The notes under the pieces are model-generated. The model did no database searches, had not been told where the DNA came from, and was given only the letters and a program-made list of their open reading frames with translations. Both the position numbers and the translations under genes were made by a program. From Candidatus Ozemibacter sibiricus (GTDB lineage: Bacteria; Muiribacteriota; Ozemobacteria; Ozemobacterales; Ozemobacteraceae): a DNA stretch of 64,000 bases. Of this stretch, positions 32,727 through 45,405 are shown one piece after another; within the stretch, counting starts at the first letter, position 1; every line of letters starts with the position of its first letter. The DNA lies in the NCBI GenBank assembly GCA_003327425.1, contig QOQW01000001.1:248001-312000 (forward strand), given 5' to 3'.

Positions 32727-32900
32727 GGCCCGGTCGTTGATCGGGCGGCAGCCTCTTGCCTCGCCCGCTTGGCCGGGGTTGCGGTCAGCCAGGGGAGAGG
32801 GAGCCCCGCCATGTGGACGGCCCCGGGCTGCAGGCAGGTGATCGCAGCCTGAATCGCGAGGCCAACGACCCCGCGAGGCCATCCATCAGGGATGGCGGGT

Positions 32901-33299
32901 TCAGGACTGGTTGGCCGGTTCGGGATGGAGCTTGCGCCAGAGCATGGCGCGCGCCAGGTCGACCTTCTGCACCTCGCTGGCGAACTCCTGGGGAATGTAC
33001 AGGGGCTTGCCGCGCAGGTGGGCGGGGTGTTCCACCGTCTCGCCGGGAATCAGGGCATCGGCCAGCACGGTGGCCATGTCTTCGATCAGTTCGAAGAACC
33101 CGCCGGTCACCGCGAACCAGTGGTCCTTGCCGCCTTCCTCGACTATATGGATCAGGCCCAGCCCCAGGGTGGTGATCAGGGGTTCTCGGCCGGGCAGGAT
33201 GCCGAAATAGCCGGTGCCGCCCGGCACGGTCAAGGAGCGGGCGCGGAAGATGGCCAGCGGCTGGGACGGGGCGACCAGAGCGACGGTCAGCGGTTTCAC
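32901..33299 (-). CDS. atpC: F1 ATP synthase epsilon subunit
   Basis: The 132-residue subunit has the N-terminal beta sandwich of epsilon (LTVALVAPSQPLAIFRARSLTVPGGTGYFGILPGREPLIT) and a shortened C-terminal helical part. It is part of the central stalk and can inhibit ATP hydrolysis. GTG at 33299 is chosen as start: GGAGGAG lies nine bases upstream and the family begins there; the longer frame overlaps atpD out of phase. It follows the atpD stop by 4 bases and is the last gene of the atp operon. Confidence 0.93.
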   Translation of the reverse strand: MKPLTVALVAPSQPLAIFRARSLTVPGGTGYFGILPGREPLITTLGLGLIHIVEEGGKDHWFAVTGGFFELIEDMATVLADALIPGETVEHPAHLRGKPLYIPQEFASEVQKVDLARAMLWRKLHPEPANQS

Positions 33300-33303
33300 G
33301 AAC

Positions 33304-35612
<2,309 letters not shown>

Positions 35613-35633
35613 CGGCGATGGGTGGGTGGCGGG

Positions 35634-37241
<1,608 letters not shown>

Positions 37242-37252
37242 GGCGAATCCTT

Positions 37253-37834
37253 TCAGGCGCCCGGGGACGAGCGGCCTGTGGTCTCGGGCGCCTCGAACCT
37301 GAGCTTTTGCATGGCCTCGGCCAGCCGGGCGAAGCGGTGACGGACGGTGGTGTCGATGATCTTGTCTTCCATGAAGATCAGCAGCCCGCCTTGCAGCTCA
37401 GGCTTGACTTCGACGTGCAGTTCGATGGGGCCGTGGTGCCAGGTCTCGAGCTTTTTCACCAGGGCGGCTTCTTCGTCGGGATGCAGGGGAACGGCCGATT
37501 GGACCCGTACGCCGAGGATGTTGCGGTGCCGTCGCACCAGGGCTTCCAGATGCTCGGCGATGTCGTCGAGGAACCCCAGGCGGTTGCGACGTACGAGCAG
37601 GTGAAGAAAATCGGCGGTGAAGCAGGGGCCGGGGCCGGTGAAGCTGGCGCGGATCAAATGGACCTTCCGGTCGGTGAGGATGGCCGGATTCAGCAGGAAG
37701 GACCGCAGGTCGGGGGTCGACTGCCAGAGCGCCAGGAAGCTGCGGAAATCGTTGAGATGACGATCGAGGTCGAGCCGGACGATGGCATGGAAGAAGGCCT
37801 CGGCGTACCGACGGGGAATGACCTGGGTTCTCAT
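37253..37834 (-). CDS. atpH: F1 ATP synthase delta subunit
   Basis: The 193-residue subunit has the delta/OSCP start [23 protein letters not shown] and the C-terminal signature [30 protein letters not shown]. It links the peripheral stalk to the top of the alpha3beta3 head. It shares a 4-nt overlap with the end of atpF, so the two are translationally coupled, and is followed by atpA. Family length is about 180, so the size is normal. Confidence 0.95.
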   Translation of the reverse strand: MRTQVIPRRYAEAFFHAIVRLDLDRHLNDFRSFLALWQSTPDLRSFLLNPAILTDRKVHLIRASFTGPGPCFTADFLHLLVRRNRLGFLDDIAEHLEALVRRHRNILGVRVQSAVPLHPDEEAALVKKLETWHHGPIELHVEVKPELQGGLLIFMEDKIIDTTVRHRFARLAEAMQKLRFEAPETTGRSSPGA

Positions 37835-38643
37835 GAGGCTTGGCGGTGCTGACCAGAGGCATCGAGCTGGTCGATGGTGCGTCGGATCAGGTCATGGTGC
37901 AGCTTGTCATCGAGGGAGGCCTCGATCACCTTTTCGGCCGCTCGCATGGTCAGATCGACCATCTTTTCTTTGAGGCCGGCCCAGGTCCGTTCGCGCTCGA
38001 GGGCGATCTCGCGGCGCGCCTGCTCTTCGAGGGCGGCGGCGCGCGCCTGGGCTTCGGCGATGATGGTGTCGCGCGCCTTCTGGCCTTCGATGATGGCCGC
38101 CTGCCGGAGTTGGTAGCAGGTCTGTTCGAAGGAAGCGAGTTTGGCCTGGTACTCCTGAGCCAGGGCCTCGGCCTCGGCCCGCCGACGCGCTGCCTGCTCC
38201 AGCTCGCCGGTCACCTTGTCGCGGCGCGCTTCGATGATCTCGCCGATCGGACCGAAGAAGAACCGACGGAGGAGGAACAGCAGGACGAAGAAGTTGATGA
38301 ATTGCGAGACCAGAACCACCGGGTCGAATGAGAACAGCCCCGGTTCTTCGTGCTTGCCTCCACTGTGCTCGGGCTCGGCGGGACCGTGGGTCGCGGGGGC
38401 TTCCCCGCGGGGGTGCTCGGGATCAGACTGGGCGTGGCGTAGCGTGGCCGTCGGAACCGTCACCGCCTCGGGGGCGCCAGTGGCGACAGACGGGCTGCCG
38501 AACGCCGATGCCTCCGCGCTCAGGGAGGCCGGCTTCGGAAAAGCGGCTTCGGCCGGCGAGTCCGCCGCTTCGGCGATCACCGCCGCACTGGTCGTCAGCA
38601 TGAGCATGGCGACCACCAGGACCAGTGCCGTTTTGGATCGCAT
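37831..38643 (-). CDS. atpF: F0 ATP synthase b subunit with signal-like N-terminal extension
   Basis: The b-subunit core is clear: a membrane helix at about 106-127 (FDPVVLVSQFINFFVLLFLLRRFFFGPI) and a long charged helix to the end, forming the peripheral stalk. About 105 extra residues precede it: a hydrophobic, signal-like segment (RSKTALVLVVAMLMLTTSAAVIAEA) and a Pro/Ala/His-rich stretch. b subunits are normally about 160 residues; this one is 270. The ATG at 38643 lacks a clear ribosome site, and the start is uncertain; ATG codons at residues 13 and 15 also exist. If the first segment is cleaved, the linker lies outside the membrane. It starts 23 bases after atpE. Confidence 0.87.
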   Translation of the reverse strand: MRSKTALVLVVAMLMLTTSAAVIAEAADSPAEAAFPKPASLSAEASAFGSPSVATGAPEAVTVPTATLRHAQSDPEHPRGEAPATHGPAEPEHSGGKHEEPGLFSFDPVVLVSQFINFFVLLFLLRRFFFGPIGEIIEARRDKVTGELEQAARRRAEAEALAQEYQAKLASFEQTCYQLRQAAIIEGQKARDTIIAEAQARAAALEEQARREIALERERTWAGLKEKMVDLTMRAAEKVIEASLDDKLHHDLIRRTIDQLDASGQHRQAS

Positions 38644-38666
38644 GGGAGGCGGGAGAGAGGGCCGGC

Positions 38667-38915
38667 CTATTGCCACTTCAAGAGCAGGATGATCAGCGAA
38701 ATCAGCAGACAGTAGATGGCCAGCGATTCGATCATGGCCAGGCCGATGATCATGGTGAAGCGCAGTTCGCTGCTGATTTCGGGCTGACGCCCCATGGTCT
38801 CCATGGTGGTGCAAACGACGCGCGCCTGGGCGAGGGCGGCAAACGAGGCGCCGATCAGCACGGAAAACACAGCAGCCAGCGATTCGACGCTGCGGACGAT
38901 GGTATTGGGATCCAT
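38667..38915 (-). CDS. atpE: F0 ATP synthase c subunit with Na+-type ligand residues
   Basis: The 82-residue hairpin protein has RQPE (43-46) in the polar loop and the ion-binding E63 in helix 2. Counted from RQPE, Q30 falls at the position of Gln32 of the Ilyobacter tartaricus c subunit. E63, S64 and Y68 match Glu65, Ser66 and Tyr70, the residues that bind Na+ there. Val63 is replaced by Met61 and Thr67 by Leu. Helix 1 lacks the usual GxGxGxG run, with Ala/Ser in its place. The pattern favours Na+ coupling, but H+ use cannot be excluded. ATG at 38915 has GGAGGAA upstream. Confidence 0.95.
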   Translation of the reverse strand: MDPNTIVRSVESLAAVFSVLIGASFAALAQARVVCTTMETMGRQPEISSELRFTMIIGLAMIESLAIYCLLISLIILLLKWQ

Positions 38916-38943
38916 GCGGTTTCCTCCAGAGTGAATGATGAGG

Positions 38944-39624
38944 TCAATGGGGATGATCAGAGGGCAGGGCACCGGAAAGATACAGGCCAGCAAGGATGGT
39001 GAAGACCAAGGCCTGCAGAAAACTGGTGAAGATGGCCAGCATCATCATGGGCAGCGGAACCAACAGGGGAAAGAGGCAGACGGTCAGAACCAGAATGACG
39101 ACATCTTCGCCCATGATATTGCCGAACAAGCGCAGGGTCAGGCTGAGGGGGCGCGACAGCTCCCCGATGATATGGATGGGGAACATCAGCGGGCCCAGCC
39201 ACCAGGGTTCTCCCCAGAAGTGCTTGAGATAGCGCAGACCGCCATAATAGAAGCCCATCCCGTGGGTGAGCAGGAACACCGTCAGGGCCAGGCTGACGCA
39301 GTTTGAGAAGACGCTGGTGGGCGATTTCAGGCCAGGGACCAGCCCCAGCAGGTTCTCGCTCAACACCATGACGAAGAGGGTCGCCAGGAAGGGGAGCAGT
39401 TGCCGAGCGTGTTCGGGCCCGGTGATCATCACCACCAGGCTTTCGAGCGATTCGTAGATCCATTCTCCGATATTCTGGCGAGGGCCAGGGATGATCGTGA
39501 GGGACCGGGTGCAGATGATGGCGCCGGTGACCAGCACCAGCGTTACCAGCCAGGGGAGGATGGCTCCCGCCGGAAGGGGGACGAAGTCGAAGGCGTAGAA
39601 GAGCTTTTGTTCAAGAGCGTGCAT
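38944..39624 (-). CDS. atpB: F0 ATP synthase a subunit
   Basis: The 226-residue membrane protein has the essential stator arginine R165 in LSLTLRLFGNIMGE and the paired helices around FPIHIIGELSRPLS. The N-terminal part has WLVTLVLVTGAIICTR and LSENLLGLVPGLKSPT. It forms the ion half-channels next to the c ring. The ATG at 39624 (start of the recognisable family) overlaps the atpI stop by 14 bases; no good ribosome site is seen, so coupling is likely. The longer frame to 39804 is Pro/Arg-rich and rejected. Confidence 0.95.
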   Translation of the reverse strand: MHALEQKLFYAFDFVPLPAGAILPWLVTLVLVTGAIICTRSLTIIPGPRQNIGEWIYESLESLVVMITGPEHARQLLPFLATLFVMVLSENLLGLVPGLKSPTSVFSNCVSLALTVFLLTHGMGFYYGGLRYLKHFWGEPWWLGPLMFPIHIIGELSRPLSLTLRLFGNIMGEDVVILVLTVCLFPLLVPLPMMMLAIFTSFLQALVFTILAGLYLSGALPSDHPH

Positions 39625-40090
39625 CGGGCGGAAGGGACGGCGAAGCAGAAGATGCGGCGGAGCCGCTGGAAGAGGGGGAAGAAGAGCCCGACGAAGCGGC
39701 GGACGAAGACGCCAACGGGGCTGCCACGCCAGTGCAGGCGCCGGCGATGGCCAGCTGGGAAACGAACAGGCCGCCCAGCATTTCGAAGAGATCGACGCCT
39801 GCATACCACAGGCCGACGATCGCGGCCACCAGGAAACCGAACTTGAGCAGCGAGATCACGGCGGCAGCGGCGAAGATCGCTCCGCTCGCTCCGCGCAGGC
39901 GCAGGACGGTGGAGACGAGCAGCTGAAAACTGGCGGCTCCCAGCAGCACACCCGGAAAGATTCCCCAGCAGAGCCGGCGGCGGAGCATGGCGCCCAGCCC
40001 GATGGCCGCCAGCAACAGGGCGCACAGCCATCGTACCACCGATCGTTGCAGATCAGCTACCATCCGGGCGGTTTTGTCCGTCTGCTCCAT
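39611..40090 (-). CDS. atpI: ATP synthase subunit I-like membrane protein
   Basis: The 159-residue protein has about four hydrophobic helices (WLCALLLAAIGLGAML, GIFPGVLLGAASFQLLVSTVL, AVISLLKFGFLVAAIVGLWY, LGGLFVSQLAIAGACTGV). A Ser/Pro/Ala-rich tail of about 35 residues follows. Its position between atpZ and atpB and its topology match AtpI, which helps assemble the c ring and, with AtpZ, may move divalent ions. ATG at 40090 has GGAG nine bases upstream; a GTG at 40105 is an alternative. It overlaps atpZ by 38 bases. Sequence similarity in this family is always weak. Confidence 0.78.
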   Translation of the reverse strand: MEQTDKTARMVADLQRSVVRWLCALLLAAIGLGAMLRRRLCWGIFPGVLLGAASFQLLVSTVLRLRGASGAIFAAAAVISLLKFGFLVAAIVGLWYAGVDLFEMLGGLFVSQLAIAGACTGVAAPLASSSAASSGSSSPSSSGSAASSASPSLPPDARS

Positions 40091-40346
40091 TGATGCGCAC
40101 TCCACTGCTGCGGGCCAGAATCCGCCAGGCTTGCGTCACCGCGGCACCCAGCCCCCAGAGGAGCCCGAGGCCGACACCCCAGGGGGACGTCTCGAACCGG
40201 CCATCGATGGCGACCCCGATACCGATTCCCAGGGCCAGGCAGACTCCCATGGTGAGGCCGAGCGAGAGCACCTCGACCGCCGGCCCCCACCCGCGGAAGG
40301 ATCCGCCGGACCCGGGATTGGCACGTGGTCGCTCTTTATAGCACAT
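40053..40346 (-). CDS. atpZ: AtpZ-like small membrane protein, first gene of the atp operon
   Basis: A small two-helix protein (97 aa if started at the ATG): VLSLGLTMGVCLALGIGIGVAIDGRF and WGVGLGLLWGLGAAVTQAWRILA match the AtpZ/AtpQ layout, with the Asp-Gly turn and Ser-Pro in the loop. A very good promoter overlaps the ATG at 40346: transcription would begin near 40328, after that codon. The true start may therefore be the in-frame GTG at 40271, which leaves a 72-residue protein that still holds both helices. The family helps assemble F0 or supports Mg2+/Ca2+ transport with AtpI. Confidence 0.7.
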   Translation of the reverse strand: MCYKERPRANPGSGGSFRGWGPAVEVLSLGLTMGVCLALGIGIGVAIDGRFETSPWGVGLGLLWGLGAAVTQAWRILARSSGVRINGADGQNRPDGS

Positions 40347-40363
40347 GCCCACCTGCAAGTCAA
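40335..40363 (-). promoter_or_regulatory. strong sigma70-type promoter of the atp operon
   Basis: On the minus strand TTGACT (40363-40358), exactly 17 bases, then TATAAA (40340-40335): 5 of 6 matches in each hexamer with ideal spacing. It is the only good candidate ahead of the atp genes. It lies just after the end of the debranching-enzyme region and overlaps the first possible atpZ start codon. Confidence 0.75.
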
Positions 40364-40370
40364 AAATCGG

Positions 40371-42359
40371 TCAGACCATCAGGGTCGGTCGCTGGCCCTT
40401 GATATCCTCGACGTAGCAGCGCAGCAGTTCGGCCACGCTCCAGGCCTGGGCGAAACACCCTCCGCAAGAATGGGGCGGGTTGCCGTCGAACACCTCGGAC
40501 ACGCTGCCCAGGCAGCCTTCCTGCTCCAGATGGATCTTGAAGGGTTCGATCATGTGCGAGGCCCGCAATTGGGCCTCCATCGAATTCTGATGCACCTTGA
40601 GGAAGGCCGAGATGAAGGGGCCGATGAGGAAGGCCCAGACCGTGCCCTGGTGGTAGGCGCTGTCCCGCTTCATCCGGTTGCCTTCGTAGCGACCGATGAA
40701 CTGGGGATCGTCCGGGGCCAGGCTGCGCAGGCCGTAACTCGTGTAGAGGCGTTCGAACACCTGCGACACGATCTTCTTCTCCTGGGGAGGATCGAGGAGC
40801 GGGAAAGGGAGCGAGACCGCGAAGATCTGGTTGGGGCGGAAGGCGCGGTCCGGCGTGCCGTCGCTGCTCAGGCAGTCGAACAAGTGCCCGGCTTCTTCCC
40901 ACCAGAAGCGGCGTCGGAACGAGGCTTTGACCTGGCGGGCCAGGGCGTTGGTCTCTTGCGAGGGGTCGCCGAATTTGTCCTGCAGCAGTTCCAGCACTTT
41001 CAGGGCGTTGTACCACAGCGCGTTGATCTCGACCGCCTTGCCGTGGCGCGGCGTGATCACCCAGTCGTCGACCTTGGCGTCCATCCAGGTCAGTTGCAGG
41101 CCCTTCTCGCCGGCCGTCACCAACCCGTCATCCGGATCGGCCTGGATGCCGTAGCGCGTGCCGTTCTGGAAGGCCTCGACGATCGAGAGCAGCGGTCGGT
41201 AGAGGTGCTCGCGCACGAAGGTGTAGTCGTCGGTGTATTCGATGAACTTGTAGACCGCCTGGAACAGCCAGAGCGAAGCGTCGACGCTGTTGTAGAGGGC
41301 TTCGGTGCCCTGATCGGCGAAACAGTTGGGGACCAGCCCGTCTCGGATCGAGCGGGCGAAGGTGCTCAAGATCGAGCGCGCATCTTCGAACCGGCCGGTG
41401 ACCAGCGTCAAGCCGGGCAACGCGATGAGCGTGTCGCGGCCCCAGTCGGAGAACCATGGATAGCCGGCCAGCACCGTCTTGCCCCCCGTGCTGCGTCGGG
41501 CCACGATGAACTGGTCGGCGGCCAGCAGCAGACGGCGCAGGAAGGGGTCGTCGGATTTCATCGACGAGGCGATCGCTTCCAATCTGTTCTCTTCGCGCTT
41601 GCGCAGGTCGACCGGGTTGAAGGACCCGATCGGCTGGTCGCTGAAGAGCAGCGAGACCGACCCGGTGGCCGGGGCCAACGTCAGGTAGCCGAGGGTGTAG
41701 TCGTCTTCGCAGGGGTTCAAGCCGCGGTTGGCTTCTTCGGTCAGGTAGATCTCGCGGCACCAGCCGGGGGAGCGCACGAAGGTGCCGCGGTCCCAGGCGA
41801 CGGCCAGCGCCGGCGCGTTGGCGAAAGGCTGGAAGGTGAAGCCGTGCTCGGTCACGACCACGCCCTCATCAGTGAACCCCGGATTCTCGTACATGTTGCC
41901 ATGGAAGTCGCGGAACAGGTAGTAGGGGCGCACCCGCAGTTCCAGGTCGGCGCGGTTGGCCAGCACTTTGTAGGTGACCAGGGTCGAGTTCTGTCCGTAG
42001 ATCATGCACAACGTCTTGATCACCAGCACGTCTTCGATCTGATAGACCCAGGTGGGCAGGGGATCGCGGTCGAACCGTTCGAGATGGATATGGCCGCCCG
42101 GATAGAGGTTCTTGCGGGTGTGGCAGGTGGCGAGCGGGAACTCGCGCTGGCCGATCCGCAGCGTTTCTTCGAGCCGCGAGACCAGCACGAGCCGTTCGAC
42201 GGGGGGCCGCCGGGCGGCCACCAGCACGCCGTGGTAGCGACGGGTGTTCAGCCCGGTGACGGTGGCGGCGGCGTACCCGCCGATCCCGTTGGTGACCAGC
42301 CATTCCAGGCGGCTGGCCCGGGCCAGATTGCCGAGGGTGTCCCGGCCGAGCGATGCCAT
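40371..42359 (-). CDS. glycogen debranching enzyme-like amylo-alpha-1,6-glucosidase
   Basis: The 662-residue protein has an N-terminal glycoside-binding domain (EWLVTNGIGGYAAATVTGLNTRRYHGVLVAA) and a C-terminal (alpha/alpha)6 barrel. Glucosidase signatures in the barrel include GYPWFSDWGRDTLIALPGL, QLTWMDAKVDDWVITPRHGKAVEINALWYNAL and the end GSVSEVFDGNPPHSCGGCFAQAWSVAELLR. It should remove alpha-1,6 branch residues from glycogen in the cytosol. ATG at 42359 has GGAGGTTG upstream; a GTG at 42392 would add 11 residues. It diverges from polA across about 130 bases and runs toward the atp operon, whose promoter lies just beyond its stop. Confidence 0.93.
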   Translation of the reverse strand: MASLGRDTLGNLARASRLEWLVTNGIGGYAAATVTGLNTRRYHGVLVAARRPPVERLVLVSRLEETLRIGQREFPLATCHTRKNLYPGGHIHLERFDRDPLPTWVYQIEDVLVIKTLCMIYGQNSTLVTYKVLANRADLELRVRPYYLFRDFHGNMYENPGFTDEGVVVTEHGFTFQPFANAPALAVAWDRGTFVRSPGWCREIYLTEEANRGLNPCEDDYTLGYLTLAPATGSVSLLFSDQPIGSFNPVDLRKREENRLEAIASSMKSDDPFLRRLLLAADQFIVARRSTGGKTVLAGYPWFSDWGRDTLIALPGLTLVTGRFEDARSILSTFARSIRDGLVPNCFADQGTEALYNSVDASLWLFQAVYKFIEYTDDYTFVREHLYRPLLSIVEAFQNGTRYGIQADPDDGLVTAGEKGLQLTWMDAKVDDWVITPRHGKAVEINALWYNALKVLELLQDKFGDPSQETNALARQVKASFRRRFWWEEAGHLFDCLSSDGTPDRAFRPNQIFAVSLPFPLLDPPQEKKIVSQVFERLYTSYGLRSLAPDDPQFIGRYEGNRMKRDSAYHQGTVWAFLIGPFISAFLKVHQNSMEAQLRASHMIEPFKIHLEQEGCLGSVSEVFDGNPPHSCGGCFAQAWSVAELLRCYVEDIKGQRPTLMV

Positions 42360-42486
42360 GCGGCAACCTCCAAATGGAGCGATGTCGCCCACTTATACCC
42401 TCTTTTCGCACGATTTGCCACTCCCCCGCTGCCGCCGCCGGTATGGTGTATACTTGCCTGCAGACGAAGGAAGGAGCGATCACCCC

Positions 42487-45405
42487 ATGGGCCTGTGCCT
42501 GCTCATCGATGGCAACAATCTGGTCTTTCGGGCGTTCTACGCGCTCGATGGCAAGAACCTCAAGACCCGCTCCGGCCAGCCGACCGGCGCCTTGTTCGGA
42601 TTCACCAAGATGCTGATCAAGCTGCTGAAGGACAAGCAGCCGGCCTTCGCCGCCGCCGCCTTCGACGTTTCGCGGGAGACCTTCCGCAAGCGGCTCTATC
42701 CCGAGTACAAGGCGCAGCGCCGGCCCACCACGCCCGAGCTGCTGGCGCAACTGCCGCTGGCCCATCAAGCGATCGAGGCCATGGGCATCCGTCTGTTGAC
42801 CGACCAGGAGTTCGAGGCCGACGACCTGTTGGGCTCCCTGGCCGCCCGCCTGAAGAAAGAGGGGGGCCACGAGGTGCTCATCCTTACCGGTGATCGCGAT
42901 CTGTTGCAGGTCATCGATGAGGGAGTGCGGGTCGAACTGTGCGTCAAAGGCATCAGCGAGACCAAGGTCATCGATCGCCAGGTCTTCGAAGAGGCCTATG
43001 GATTCCCGCCGGCAGGCATCATCGACCTGAAGGCGCTGCAGGGCGATGCCTCCGACAACATCCCGGGGGTCGACGGCATCGGCGAGAAGAAAGGCCTGGC
43101 GCTGATCCGCCAGTTCGGCTCGCTCGACCGCCTCTACGCCTCGCTCGATCGCATCGAGAACGAGCGCCTGCGGGCCCAGGTCGAGGCGGGCCGGGACTCG
43201 GCCTTCCTGTCGCGCCAGCTCGCCACCATCCGATGCGATGTCGAGCGGTTGCCCCCGCTGGCCGACCTCGCCTGGGATCCGGAACGCCTGCGCACGCCTC
43301 GGTTCCACGATTTTCTGCGAAAATGGGAATTGTACAGCCTGCTGCCCGAGGTCGGTGGCGCGCCCGCCGCGCCCCGGCGGTCTGCAGCGGCTGACGGGGC
43401 GGGGGCGTCCCCGGCCGTGCCCGACGCGGCACCGTCCGCTCCGGCACCCACCGGACCCGCGAGCGAAACCGGCCAGCGAGCATCCTCCGGGTCGCGGCGC
43501 GGGACCGCGGCCGCCGGGACCGCGGCCGAAGGCGCCGCGGCCGCAGAACCGGGTGGTCCCGGTCCCGGCCCCGGCGCCGCGCCGGCCACCGGCGCCTTGC
43601 GGTCGCTGCCGGGCGAGCGGCTGCTGCTCAGCACGCTCGACGATCTGCGGGCCTTCCTGGCCGGGCTCGGCCCCGAAGTGGCCATCGATGTCGAGACCGA
43701 CGGCTTCGATCCGCGCCGGAACCGCATCATCGGCCTGTCGCTGGCCGACTCGGTCGAACGGGCCGCCTACGTGCCCCTGCGGCATGCCTACCTGGGGCTC
43801 GATCCGTCCGATCAGATCCCGCCAGAGCAGGCTTTCCCCGTGCTGGCCGAAGGCCTGGCCGACAAGACCCTGGTCGGCCACAACCTCAAATTCGATCTCG
43901 CCTTCCTGCAGCAGGAAGGCTTCCCGCTGCCGACCCGCTTTTTCGACACCCTGCTGGCCGCCTATGTGCTCGATCCGACCAGCGCCAACGGCCTCAAGGA
44001 TCTGGCCCGCGATCAGCTCGGGTTCGCCGTCCAGACCTATGCCGAGGTGGCGGCCGGCAAGCCCTTCGCCCAGATTTCGCTGTTCGAGGCCAGCCAGTAT
44101 GCCTGCCAGGACGCCTTGCTGACCATGCACCTGCTGCCCCGCTTGCGGGCCGATCTCGAGGCCCATCAGCAATCGGCCCTCTTCCATGAGATCGAGCAGC
44201 CCCTGCTGCCGTTGCTGCTCGAGATGGAGACGATCGGCATCGGCCTGGCCCGCCCCTACCTGCAGGAACTGAGCCGGTGGTTCGCCGATCAGATGAAGCA
44301 GCTCGAGGCCAGCATCCAGCGGCAGGCCGGCCAGGAGTTCAATGTCAATTCCGGCAAGCAGTTGCAGGAGGTGTTGTTCGGCAAGCTCGGTCTGACGCCG
44401 CCCAAGAAGACCAAGACCGGCTTCTCGACCGACAGCGACGTGCTCAAGGAACTGGCGGCCCAGCATCCGATCTGTCGCGACCTGCTTTCCTACCGGGAGA
44501 TCGCCAAGCTCAAGACCACCTACGCCGATGCGCTCGAGGCGCTGGTCGACCCCCGCACTGGTCTGATCCATACCAGTTTCCATCAGACGGTGACGGCCAC
44601 CGGCCGCCTCTCGAGCACCAACCCCAACCTGCAGAACATTCCCATCAAGTCGGAACTGGGCCGTCGGGTTCGGCGGGCGTTCGTGCCGCCTCGGGCCGGC
44701 GACGTCTTCCTGTCGCTCGACTACTCGCAGATCGAGCTGCGGTTGCTGGCCCATCTCTCGGAAGACCCCGACCTCATCGCGGCCTTCCAGCGCCAGCTCG
44801 ATGTCCATGCCATCACCGCCGCCAAGCTGTTCAAGGTGCCGGTCGACGAGGTCACGCCCGAACAGCGCAAGGTCGGCAAGACCGTCAACTTCGGCATCAT
44901 CTACGGCATCTCGGCGCATGGCCTGGCCGCCGGGTTGGGCGTGAGCCGGGCCGAAGCCAAGGCCTACATCGATGGGTTCTTCGCCACCTTCCCGTCGGTG
45001 CAGGCCTATTTCGCCCGCACCCAGGCCGACGCCAAAGCGAAGGGCTACGTCAGCACCATCTTCGGCCGCATTCGGCGGCTGCGCCAGCTCGATTCCTCCA
45101 ATTTCCAGGCCCGGTCGTTCGAAGAGCGGGTGGCCCGCAACACCCCGCTGCAAGGCTCGGCCGCCGACCTGGTCAAGAAGGCCATGCTCGACGTCGATCG
45201 CTATCTGAAGCGCGAAGGGAAACGCACGCGCCTGATCCTGCAGATCCATGACGAACTCGTCTTCACCGCCCCTCGCGACGAGGTCGCCGCGGTCGCTCCC
45301 CATCTCAAGGCGCTCATGGAAACCGTCATCCCGTTGCGCATCCCGCTCGTCTGCGACATGGCGGTCGGCCCCAATCTGGCCGACCTCGAAGAGTACCGTG
45401 GCTGA
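42487..45405 (+). CDS. polA: DNA polymerase I with 5'-3' and 3'-5' exonuclease domains
   Basis: The 972-residue enzyme starts LLIDGNNLVFRAFYAL, the 5'-3' exonuclease domain (to about 290). A Pro/Ala/Gly-rich linker (about 298-375) follows, then a 3'-5' exonuclease domain with active-site motifs IDVETDGF (near 399), VGHNLKFDL and YACQD. The polymerase domain has motif A DYSQIELRLLAHLSEDP (near 745), motif B RKVGKTVNFGIIYG and motif C HDELVF (near 921). Both exonucleases look active, unlike some Pol I proteins. It fills gaps in repair and Okazaki processing. ATG at 42487 has GGAGCG upstream, with a TATACT box at 42449-42454 but no clear -35. Its end overlaps the hydrolase start by 8 bases. Confidence 0.97.
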   Translation: MGLCLLIDGNNLVFRAFYALDGKNLKTRSGQPTGALFGFTKMLIKLLKDKQPAFAAAAFDVSRETFRKRLYPEYKAQRRPTTPELLAQLPLAHQAIEAMGIRLLTDQEFEADDLLGSLAARLKKEGGHEVLILTGDRDLLQVIDEGVRVELCVKGISETKVIDRQVFEEAYGFPPAGIIDLKALQGDASDNIPGVDGIGEKKGLALIRQFGSLDRLYASLDRIENERLRAQVEAGRDSAFLSRQLATIRCDVERLPPLADLAWDPERLRTPRFHDFLRKWELYSLLPEVGGAPAAPRRSAAADGAGASPAVPDAAPSAPAPTGPASETGQRASSGSRRGTAAAGTAAEGAAAAEPGGPGPGPGAAPATGALRSLPGERLLLSTLDDLRAFLAGLGPEVAIDVETDGFDPRRNRIIGLSLADSVERAAYVPLRHAYLGLDPSDQIPPEQAFPVLAEGLADKTLVGHNLKFDLAFLQQEGFPLPTRFFDTLLAAYVLDPTSANGLKDLARDQLGFAVQTYAEVAAGKPFAQISLFEASQYACQDALLTMHLLPRLRADLEAHQQSALFHEIEQPLLPLLLEMETIGIGLARPYLQELSRWFADQMKQLEASIQRQAGQEFNVNSGKQLQEVLFGKLGLTPPKKTKTGFSTDSDVLKELAAQHPICRDLLSYREIAKLKTTYADALEALVDPRTGLIHTSFHQTVTATGRLSSTNPNLQNIPIKSELGRRVRRAFVPPRAGDVFLSLDYSQIELRLLAHLSEDPDLIAAFQRQLDVHAITAAKLFKVPVDEVTPEQRKVGKTVNFGIIYGISAHGLAAGLGVSRAEAKAYIDGFFATFPSVQAYFARTQADAKAKGYVSTIFGRIRRLRQLDSSNFQARSFEERVARNTPLQGSAADLVKKAMLDVDRYLKREGKRTRLILQIHDELVFTAPRDEVAAVAPHLKALMETVIPLRIPLVCDMAVGPNLADLEEYRG

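Noticed and set aside
41869-45303. A 1144-residue minus-strand open frame opposite polA and overlapping the debranching gene
   Set aside because: It is antisense to a clear DNA polymerase I, has Gly/Gln/Arg/Leu-rich composition without domains, and is typical of shadow frames in GC-rich DNA.
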